Below are positions 16,329 through 21,182 of a stretch of 37,325 nt of DNA, piece after piece (the stretch's first letter is position 1; each line of letters begins with the position of its first letter). Origin of the DNA: an uncultured Clostridium sp. GTDB taxonomy: Bacteria > Bacillota > Clostridia > Christensenellales > Borkfalkiaceae. The notes under the pieces are model-generated. The model saw only the letters and a list, made by a program, of their open reading frames with translations, made no database searches and was not told the DNA's origin. The stretch spans positions 1 to 37,325 of the forward strand of contig USMU01000009.1 of NCBI GenBank assembly GCA_900555925.1, given 5' to 3'. A program made the translations under genes and the position numbers.

Positions 16329-16742
16329 TCACGCCACACGTTTAATTCCACCGCCGAACGAGCAGACGCCTATTGTACCGAACTCCGAGCAGCAATCGTC
16401 GGTTTTGTTCCAAACGTAGGCGTAAGCATAGAACGTTCTGCCTTGCTTATACAGCATTTCGTCCCATTCTTCTTCGTAGTCGGATATGTAGAGAAAGTCG
16501 TAACATTCGCCGAAATCCGTATATTCGTGTGTTACGGCATATACGAGAACGTTGTATTGTTCTTCAAATTCTTTGATTTTAGCCATCAATTCAGGCTCTT
16601 GATAAGCCCAGTAACCGCCGAAGCATTCAAAGAAGCAAACGTCGGTTTTTTCCTTAAAGCCTTTGATATACGGTTTATAAATGTCTAATTTTTGCATAAG
16701 TTCGATTGCTTTTTGTTTTTTGTTTTCGATTGTAATATTCAT
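16329..16742 (-). CDS. Conserved-looking element protein, 137 residues
   Basis: I place the start at the ATG at 16742 because AAAAGGAG lies nine bases before it; a longer in-frame ATG at 16835 lies inside the antirestriction gene. The protein begins with a basic helix (NKKQKAIELMQKLDIYKPYI), followed by CFFECFGGYWAYQEPELMAK and a helix-strand unit (YNVLVYAVTHEYTDFGECYD). It ends SEFGTIGVCSFGGGIKRVA. It looks like the uncharacterised proteins that accompany ArdA and PcfJ in gut integrative elements, a resemblance from memory only. No catalytic motif is evident. Confidence 0.62.
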   Translation of the reverse strand: MNITIENKKQKAIELMQKLDIYKPYIKGFKEKTDVCFFECFGGYWAYQEPELMAKIKEFEEQYNVLVYAVTHEYTDFGECYDFLYISDYEEEWDEMLYKQGRTFYAYAYVWNKTDDCCSEFGTIGVCSFGGGIKRVA

Positions 16743-16761
16743 AGTAAAAACTCCTTTTTGT

Positions 16762-17310
16762 TTAATAAATTTCAATAAGACCGTCGCTGTATTCGGAAAG
16801 CGTTTCTTCGCCGCAGTATCTTCCGTAGCGTTCAAGGTCTATAAAGTCTAAAATATGTTCGGGTATTTCGTAGCCGCAACAGTCGAGCATTTCTTTGCCG
16901 TAATCTTCCCACGAGTAGCCGCTCCAAAGATTGATACAATCGTCCCAGCGGTCGCCGTGCGAGTTGACTTTTTCTTCAAAATCGTCGTAGCAACGAACTT
17001 CAAGGAAAGCACAGAATACTTTGTATTTGTAATCGTCGTCCAAAACGCCCGATTCTTTCAATGTATTGAATAACTTTTCGGGATTGACGTAATCCCAGTT
17101 TACGGAACGGTCTTCGATACCTTCAACGTCTTGTATAAACAGTTCTTCGTCTATGCCGTCGAGTTCAAAGCCTTCTTTTTTAAGTTCTTCTACAATTTCG
17201 TCCCAGTCGGAATAGTCCGAAAGGTCAAGCCATTTCGAGCCCAACGCTCTTTCGTTACATTCGTTGTATGAACCCCACGAGCCTATAACGATTTTTATAT
17301 TGTCACACAT
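16762..17310 (-). CDS. ardA: ArdA-like antirestriction protein
   Basis: The start is taken as ATG 17310 with GAAGGAG ahead, giving 182 residues, close to the usual ArdA length (about 165-180). The N-terminal IVIGSWGSYNECNERALGSK followed by WLDLSD matches the first ArdA domain (family pattern: strand, Gly-Lys-Tyr-Asn-Glu, Gly-x-Trp). The C-terminal IPEHILDFIDLERYGRYCG matches the conserved Pro-Glu-His-Leu...Asp-x-Glu-x-Tyr-Gly-Arg segment. The sequence is strongly acidic throughout, as expected for a DNA mimic. ArdA proteins imitate bent B-form DNA and block type I restriction-modification enzymes, protecting an incoming element. It is part of the tight minus-strand operon with six or more small genes. 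Here the residue between Ser-Trp-Gly and Tyr-Asn is Ser where Lys is typical. Confidence 0.8.
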   Translation of the reverse strand: MCDNIKIVIGSWGSYNECNERALGSKWLDLSDYSDWDEIVEELKKEGFELDGIDEELFIQDVEGIEDRSVNWDYVNPEKLFNTLKESGVLDDDYKYKVFCAFLEVRCYDDFEEKVNSHGDRWDDCINLWSGYSWEDYGKEMLDCCGYEIPEHILDFIDLERYGRYCGEETLSEYSDGLIEIY

Positions 17311-17401
17311 TTTCAATTTCTCCTTCGATAATAAGTTTTTCTTCAATCCTGTCTTTTGCTTCGTCAAGCAATTCTTCTAAATCAATAATTGGTTTATCCA
17401 T
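17303..17401 (-). CDS. Short acidic coupled ORF, 32 residues
   Basis: A 32-codon frame starts with ATG at 17401, two bases after the stop of the preceding gene. GAGGT lies in that gene's last codons, and the frame ends eight bases inside the ardA start region. The product is an acidic helix (MDKPIIDLEELLDEAKDRIE and onward). The overlap on both sides suggests it is translated and feeds ribosomes into ardA. No function can be assigned. Confidence 0.45.
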   Translation of the reverse strand: MDKPIIDLEELLDEAKDRIEEKLIIEGEIENV

Positions 17402-17402
17402 T

Positions 17403-17609
17403 TCACATTACCTCAAAATCTTCGATATAAATTTTTTCATACATACAGCCGTATTCAAAATATTTGCCGTTTTCGTCTGTATATAAGTCATAGGTCAGAA
17501 CGCTGATTTTGCCACGATTAGTAATAGCAAGTCGGACTTCTTTTTCGGTCGCATATACGATATTGAAAGTTATATAGGTTTCACCGTCAAAGTGTTGATA
17601 TTCAGCCAT
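17403..17609 (-). CDS. Small beta-rich element protein, 68 residues
   Basis: The 68-residue product consists of alternating strands (ETYITFNIVYATEKEVRLAI; GKISVLTYDLYTDENGKYFE; KIYIEDFEVM), suggesting a small barrel. GGAGT lies ten bases before the ATG. It is packed between another small gene and the 32-residue frame ahead of ardA. No named family recognised. Confidence 0.55.
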   Translation of the reverse strand: MAEYQHFDGETYITFNIVYATEKEVRLAITNRGKISVLTYDLYTDENGKYFEYGCMYEKIYIEDFEVM

Positions 17610-17621
17610 TTTTCTTACTCC

Positions 17622-17894
17622 TTATACCGTTTTATACCACACCGAATATTCGACTTCGATATCTCTGCCTTCGTATTCGTAATACATAGTTACGTAACCT
17701 TTGAACTCATTTTCTTTTCCGATTATCGGGTGGCAATTCTTTTCGACGTCATCGAAAGCGCGGGTATAACGCTTTCCGTTTTTAGAAACGCATTTGCAGA
17801 ATAACGTTCCTTCGTCGTTAAGAAATCCGAGACCGGAAATCTTTTCGTCAAAGTTTCCTTTAACTTTTCTGATTGAATAAACTACTTTTTTCAT
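17622..17894 (-). CDS. First gene of the antirestriction/pcf operon, 90 residues
   Basis: This is the promoter-proximal gene of the minus-strand run. It has a good ribosome site (CGGAGGT, eight bases before the ATG). The protein begins KKVVYSIRKVKGNFDEKISG and continues with strands including CKCVSKNGKRYTRAF. Around residues 55-90 it has an aromatic acidic segment (YYEYEGRDIEVEYSVWYKTV). I find no recognisable family. Upstream are a terminator and a long inverted repeat, so it heads its own transcription unit. Confidence 0.55.
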   Translation of the reverse strand: MKKVVYSIRKVKGNFDEKISGLGFLNDEGTLFCKCVSKNGKRYTRAFDDVEKNCHPIIGKENEFKGYVTMYYEYEGRDIEVEYSVWYKTV

Positions 17895-17986
17895 TTGGAT
17901 TTACCTCCGATTTATTTTTCGCCTTTCGGCATAAACGGGGTAGCACCGGAAAAAGCAAATATCTCTGCGAGTTAAAGTCGCAATCC

Positions 17987-18106
17987 CGGAAGTCAACGAC
18001 AAAGGACAAAATTGTTGCATAAATGAAAAAAGAGCCAAACTCGAAATTGAGTCCGACTCTTGGTATTATTAAAGTTTTCAGCGACAATTTTTCCCGTTGA
18101 CTTCCG
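17987..18106. repeat. Long imperfect inverted repeat enclosing a terminator
   Basis: The outer arms are a perfect 12-bp inverted pair: CGGAAGTCAACG at 17987-17998 and CGTTGACTTCCG at 18095-18106. Pairing continues inward: AAAATTGTTGC near 18008-18018 matches GCGACAATTTT near 18081-18091 with one mismatch. The centre is occupied by a rho-independent terminator hairpin. Extruded or transcribed, the block would form one long stem with an inner hairpin. It could be a regulatory RNA, a processing site or part of a recombination or transfer site. Confidence 0.55.
18025..18060 (-). terminator. Rho-independent terminator
   Basis: On the minus strand AGAGTCGGACTC, a short loop AATTTC, GAGTTTGGCTCT and then six T form a 12-pair stem with several G-T pairs and a T-run. 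It would stop transcripts coming from the recombinase side before the antirestriction operon begins. Confidence 0.8.
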
Positions 18107-18228
18107 ATTTTTACTGTGCTACAACGAAAATGACGAAAGGCGATAAATCGGAGCAATTCTCGGTAAAGCATTCTGAAAAAGTGGTTTTTTCTCGTATTTT
18201 CCGTAAATGCGTTTAATTTTGGGTATAG

Positions 18229-18259
18229 AAAAAGCCGAGCGAATAAAATCGCCCGGCTG
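18229..18259 (-). terminator. Rho-independent terminator after the recombinase remnant
   Basis: On the minus strand AGCCGGGCGA, a six-base loop, TCGCTCGGCT and then a T-run form a ten-pair stem with one G-T pair. It lies about 80 bp past the stop of the truncated recombinase and probably was the natural terminator of the mobilization/recombinase transcript. Confidence 0.8.
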
Positions 18260-18316
18260 TCCGTTTTTATATTCATCTTCTTACAATTATGCCGAAATAT
18301 TCGACAGAAAAGAAAT

Positions 18317-18349
18317 ATACGCACTCTAATTTACCATTAGGGTGCGTAC
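18317..18349. repeat. Inverted repeat at the broken end of the recombinase gene
   Basis: ATACGCACTCTAAT at 18317-18330 and ATTAGGGTGCGTAC at 18336-18349 are inverted copies of ATTAG(A/G)GTGCGTA(T/C), separated by about five bases. The repeat includes the stop of the recombinase fragment, whose last codons (LYAP) derive from it. GTGCGTAT also occurs at 21157-21164 next to the other edge of the mobilization block, and AATTAGAGTGC at 304-314. It could be a crossover or end sequence of the element, or a simple hairpin. Confidence 0.45.
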
Positions 18350-18558
18350 AGTTCTCTTGTGGCGGGGCGATCGAAATTCGTTCCCGAATAGCCGTCGTCG
18401 ACATATACGTCTTTTATCTCCCAGCCTTTTTCTTTTACGTATTTCGTTACGAGTATTTTCTGATTCTCGATAGAAAGCGATTCTCCTGCGCGCTCGTCGT
18501 CGCGGCTTAATCTCAAATAAATGCCTGCTATGTAATTTTTATTCCGCTTAGGTTCCAT
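18337..18558 (-). pseudogene. Serine recombinase (TnpX/TndX-like), N-terminal fragment
   Basis: Only 73 residues remain of a large serine recombinase normally 500 or more long. The start of the catalytic domain is unmistakable: IAGIYLRLSRDD with the nucleophile Ser18 and Arg16, then SLSIENQKILVTKYV, then YVDDGYSGTNFDRP. After that last motif the frame leaves the family (ATRELYAP) and stops inside an inverted repeat. The C-terminal DNA-binding domains are absent, so it cannot recombine DNA alone. The gene has a clean GGGAGGT site and is preceded by a TnpW-like gene, an order I associate with Tn4451-type elements. Confidence 0.8.
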
Positions 18559-18637
18559 GTTTTACCTCCCGAACCGAAGCAATTTTTTCACTTGCCTTTA
18601 TTTTACCATATTTTTCGTAATAGCTCAAGCTGTTCAT
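18548..18637 (-). CDS. Short coupled ORF between tnpW-like gene and recombinase, 29 residues
   Basis: The frame starts at ATG 18637, overlapping the stop of the TnpW-like gene (ATGA), with GGAGG nine bases ahead. It ends TAA just inside the recombinase start. The product is a small amphipathic helix (MNSLSYYEKYGKIKASEKIA and onward). Its tight overlaps on both sides suggest translation, perhaps only to couple the two flanking genes. Confidence 0.4.
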   Translation of the reverse strand: MNSLSYYEKYGKIKASEKIASVREVKHGT

Positions 18638-18846
18638 ACCTCGCATCCTCCTTTAATTTTTCTTGATTTCAACATTTCCTCATACGCCTCCCTTTCCGCT
18701 AAAACGATTAGCGTATCGTGTATATTTTTCTTTCCGATAAAATAACTCTCCACCAAATAATCTGCCCCTTTGATACTCATCTTTACACTCGTTTTCGGTG
18801 CGGACAAGTATCCGATATCGTTTACTTCCTTCTTATTTCTCGCCAC
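18634..18846 (-). CDS. tnpW: TnpW-like transposon-encoded small protein
   Basis: The 70-residue protein starts with GTG at 18846 (GAGAGG ahead). The core KMSIKGADYLVESYFIGKKN followed by IHDTLIVLAERE has the strand-strand-helix pattern I recall for TnpW-type proteins of Tn4451-like elements (a beta-hairpin describing the element's own motif, then an amphipathic helix). The match is by general pattern, not a diagnostic motif. Its position directly ahead of a large serine recombinase and behind a relaxase gene supports the name. Function is unknown in the family. Confidence 0.45.
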   Translation of the reverse strand: MARNKKEVNDIGYLSAPKTSVKMSIKGADYLVESYFIGKKNIHDTLIVLAEREAYEEMLKSRKIKGGCEV

Positions 18847-19004
18847 TTTTCCTCTCTTAATTTCTTATTTGTTGTCTTTTCCGTTCTACCCTTATCCTGT
18901 AAAACCCCTTCTGCTTTTCGCCGTTACACCCTTTATTACTTACTCCGCAATATCATTCCGGCTAACTCTATATACCGTATTGCCCCTTTGTGCGTCGGCT
19001 CCGG

Positions 19005-19032
19005 CGATTGAAAGCAACATCACTTTCAATCG
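19005..19032. repeat. Perfect 10-bp hairpin after the coiled-coil gene
   Basis: CGATTGAAAG, an eight-base loop and CTTTCAATCG form a perfect stem just downstream of the coiled-coil gene stop on the minus strand. No T-run follows, so it is more likely an mRNA stabiliser or processing site than a terminator. The remaining 150 bp up to the TnpW-like gene show only a possible 26-codon frame, which I do not call. Confidence 0.5.
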
Positions 19033-19047
19033 TCGGATTGTTCGTTT

Positions 19048-19692
19048 TTATCTCAACAGTAAAATTGCAGTCAAGATTCCCTGCGCAATCAATAATACCG
19101 GCGTCAGCCAGAAAAAGAATTTCCGAAAGCCTCGCTCGTAATAGATTTCTTCTTTCGCTTTATCCACCTCTTTTTCGAGACTTTGCACCTTTTTCTTAAG
19201 TTCTTTCGTGTGAGCATCGATTACTTCGGCGGCATCGTCCGCGGCAAGCGCGATTCTCTCTTTTAATAACTCTGTCGCCTCGTCAGTCGCCTTTGCCATA
19301 GTTGTACTTACTTGCCGCTGTATTTCCGTTACCGTTTCCGTTATCCTTTGAAGCGTTATCCGCAGGCTCGACAGCAAGTTCCGATTGTCCTCTTTCATAT
19401 CTTTCGTCAGCTGCTCTACGTCTTCTTTCAGCCTCCTCACGAGCGCGTCGTTCGTCCATTCTACGCTCCTCACTTGCTGCGTCAAGTCCTCCACCCGCGC
19501 ATTCAGCCGCGAAATTAAGGCGTTGCATTTCTCGTTCGATACCGCTAAGGCTTGCTCTAATAATGCTTCCCGCGTTTCCGCCGTCAACCGTTTTACCTCT
19601 TCGCACAGTTCGATTGCCGACGGATTTTCCCTCAAATCCACTTCTTCGTCCGATATACGCTCCGGACTTCTGCCTGTAATTCTGTTCTCCAA
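19048..19692 (-). CDS. Coiled-coil membrane protein overprinted on the relaxase gene
   Basis: The 214-residue frame starts at a TTG at 19692 with GGAGGT eleven bases ahead. It consists of long heptad-rich helices (ELCEEVKRLTAETREALLEQ; RVEDLTQQVRSVEWTNDALV; KKKVQSLEKEVDKAKEEI) and ends in one transmembrane helix (FFFWLTPVLLIAQGILTAIL). Its first 137 residues or so are encoded in a different frame inside the 3' part of the relaxase gene, an overlap of 410 bases on the same strand. The coil pattern is kept throughout the overlap, which argues for real translation. ColE1-type plasmids have a parallel: mobB, overlapping mobA, encodes a membrane protein that stabilises the relaxosome. Inference: this protein tethers the relaxase to the membrane or coupling protein. 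Confidence 0.72.
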   Translation of the reverse strand: MENRITGRSPERISDEEVDLRENPSAIELCEEVKRLTAETREALLEQALAVSNEKCNALISRLNARVEDLTQQVRSVEWTNDALVRRLKEDVEQLTKDMKEDNRNLLSSLRITLQRITETVTEIQRQVSTTMAKATDEATELLKERIALAADDAAEVIDAHTKELKKKVQSLEKEVDKAKEEIYYERGFRKFFFWLTPVLLIAQGILTAILLLR

Positions 19693-20428
19693 TTCTTTTG
19701 ATTACCTCCGTCTTCGTATAATTTTCTCCGAGTTTCGCCCCTCGAACAGGCTTTTGTTTGTTCGGGTGCAGATAGGAATAATCCTTTCCGTCCCGCGTGA
19801 TTTTTACGCCGTAACATTCGTCAAGATATTTTTTGAACGCTTCGGGCGATTTCGTTTTCTTTACCGCTTCGGCTATGACTTCGCGCAGTTCTTCTTTCCA
19901 ACTCGTTCCCCCTTTTAATATAATTTTCTTTTCTGCCGCCGTTCGGCTGTTTTTGCCGCGCTTCCGAAATTCCGTTTCGGTGTACCCGTGTTCTTTTCCG
20001 ATTCGATTGACTTCGTCTTTCATCGCGGCGTATTCCGCTTTACCGAATTGCAACTTTTTCCCCGTAATCGGATCAACCGCGTTTACGATAATGTGGCTGT
20101 GAACCGTTTCGGTATCCGTGTGCGTTGCGATCACGCATTCGTAATTTTTGAAAAACGCTTCCGCAACTTCTTCCGCATACGCGTGGGCTTTTTCGGGCGT
20201 TACGTTATCTTTCCGCGCGCAAGATAATTTGAAATGGTAGTATTTCCTTTCGTCGAACTTCTCACCCTTACCGAACCTTTTCGCCGTTTCTTCAAACTGT
20301 TTTGCGTAATCTTCGTCCTCGAATAAATTTTTCGCCGACACAAACGCCGCTTTCTTCGGATCGGTGATATACCTTATCCCGTTTTTCGGTTTCGCCTTGC
20401 TCGCACTACATTTAAAAAGCGGCATCAC
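19283..20428 (-). CDS. mobA: MobA/VirD2-type relaxase
   Basis: The 381-residue protein is a relaxase of the MobA/VirD2 family. It carries a candidate catalytic Tyr20 in IRYITDPKKA, the helix HFKLSCARKDNVTPEKAHAY, and motif III ATHTDTETVHSHIIVNAVDP with His103, Asp105, His110 and His112 for the metal site. The C-terminal 110 residues are low-complexity (Arg/Glu-rich, then Asn/Gly repeats), exactly where another gene is overprinted. Relaxases nick at oriT, stay bound to the 5' end and pilot the strand to the recipient. The start overlaps the end of mobC. A candidate oriT lies about 600 bp upstream. All catalytic residues look intact, so the mobilization function may survive although the recombinase is broken. 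Confidence 0.87.
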   Translation of the reverse strand: MMPLFKCSASKAKPKNGIRYITDPKKAAFVSAKNLFEDEDYAKQFEETAKRFGKGEKFDERKYYHFKLSCARKDNVTPEKAHAYAEEVAEAFFKNYECVIATHTDTETVHSHIIVNAVDPITGKKLQFGKAEYAAMKDEVNRIGKEHGYTETEFRKRGKNSRTAAEKKIILKGGTSWKEELREVIAEAVKKTKSPEAFKKYLDECYGVKITRDGKDYSYLHPNKQKPVRGAKLGENYTKTEVIKRIGEQNYRQKSGAYIGRRSGFEGKSVGNRTVRRGKTVDGGNAGSIIRASLSGIEREMQRLNFAAECAGGGLDAASEERRMDERRAREEAERRRRAADERYERGQSELAVEPADNASKDNGNGNGNTAASKYNYGKGD

Positions 20429-20739
20429 GCACCGCCTGCGGCAACGGAAATTTTACGGTATAATTCCTTCAGGTCGGCGATACAACTTTTTATTTCGCGC
20501 TCTGTATCTATCCCGTAATGATTGTTCCTCACAGCCTGATTCAGATTGTTTCCCTGCCGCTTCAATTCCGCGAGTATCTCGCCGCCGCGCTCTATTACGA
20601 TAACGGGTTTGTTTATGATAGCACGAACGATGAATTCGCGCATAGTAAGTCCGCTTGCGGATATTGCTTTGTCGATTAAATTCTTCTCGTTTTTGTTCGC
20701 CCTAAACGTGTAGGCAAACGGTCTCGTTCTGTTTTCTAT
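20425..20739 (-). CDS. mobC: MobC-family relaxosome accessory protein with apparent AUA start
   Basis: Reading only from the first ATG (20643) gives 72 residues, but the frame stays open upstream and encodes the rest of a MobC protein: ENRTRPFAYTFRANKNEKNL, then a helix ending SASGLT, then MREFIVRAII. That is the normal ribbon-helix-helix N-terminus. The ATG-proximal part contains EILAELKRQGNNLNQAVR, diagnostic of MobC. The full frame has no ATG, GTG or TTG at its head. GGGAGGT lies seven bases before ATA at 20739, giving 104 residues, the usual length. That ATA overlaps (ATAG) the stop of a short upstream frame with a plausible helical product. A 10-codon frame with its own GAGGAGG lies at 20785-20817. 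MobC binds oriT and helps open DNA for the relaxase. Confidence 0.75.
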   Translation of the reverse strand: MENRTRPFAYTFRANKNEKNLIDKAISASGLTMREFIVRAIINKPVIVIERGGEILAELKRQGNNLNQAVRNNHYGIDTEREIKSCIADLKELYRKISVAAGGA

Positions 20740-20849
20740 AACGTTACCTCCCGTAGTTTTTTAATTAGTTCTATAAATTCCGTTTTACGGCGGGCGATAA
20801 AAATTGTAACATGCCATTATTGCTCCTCCTCGTTCAGATTTTCGGGTAT

Positions 20850-20885
20850 AAAAAAGCCGCCGAAACATTTTACGCTTCAACGACT
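20850..20885 (-). terminator. Rho-independent terminator between oriT and mobC
   Basis: On the minus strand GTCGTTGAAGC, a six- to seven-base loop, GTTTCGGCGGC and then six T form an eleven-pair stem using several G-T pairs. It would stop read-through from the GH31 gene or the oriT region into mobC, so mobC must have its own start of transcription in the following 100 bp. Confidence 0.72.
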
Positions 20886-21019
20886 TTAACCGTATCTGAC
20901 AACTTTTTTGTCCTATGATGGTCAATCATTCTATTTAATTGCTTTTTATTATATTCCTGAAAAATTCTCCGTTTTGCAAACTGATTTTATGTTTTTCGTT
21001 CGTTATTTTCAAAAGGGTC

Positions 21020-21140
21020 TTAGGGAAATCTTTTCCCTAACGAGGCGACTTATTAAGTCGGTATTTGGCAAGCCAAATACGTTCCTCGCTATTGCGATAA
21101 TCAACTATTGCAATATCGTTTTCAGGCAAGTTTTCAGCGA
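21020..21140 (-). other. Candidate origin of transfer (oriT) made of nested palindromes
   Basis: Four palindromes follow one another. TTAGGGAAA/TTTCCCTAA is at 21020-21040 with a 3-nt loop. CGACTT/AAGTCG is at 21046-21060. GTATTTGGC/GCCAAATAC is at 21061-21080. TATTGCGATA/TATTGCAATA is at 21090-21115. The second and third are enclosed by CGAGG (21041-21045) and CCTCG (21084-21088), giving a three-way junction. Next, on the minus strand, are two 8-bp direct repeats separated by TTGC: CTGAAAACTTGCCTGAAAAC. Position upstream of mobC and relaxase, plus palindromes and iterons, is the usual oriT layout. The nick site is not identified; the TTGC between the repeats is a candidate. The remaining bases between 20,740 and 21,020 hold a terminator and short frames only. 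Confidence 0.55.
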
Positions 21141-21182
21141 TTTTTCATTAAAAACCGTGCGTATTTCTGTCTGCGCTTAACT

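Larger units (their letters stand above)
17895..18336. other. 442-bp gene-free segment with nested repeats and two terminators
   Basis: No convincing gene lies here. It holds two minus-strand terminators (18025-18060 and 18229-18259), a long inverted repeat surrounding the first one (17987-18106), and one copy of a 13-bp direct repeat (AAGTTTTCAGCGA at 18072-18084) whose partner lies in the candidate oriT at 21128-21140. A TTGACT on the minus strand near 17994 could be a -35 for the downstream operon, but no good -10 is placed correctly, so I do not call the promoter. Confidence 0.6.

Noticed and set aside
21017..21117. Group II intron or retron remnant
   Set aside because: No reverse transcriptase, domain V-like hairpin or msr/msd layout is visible; position upstream of mobC fits oriT better.
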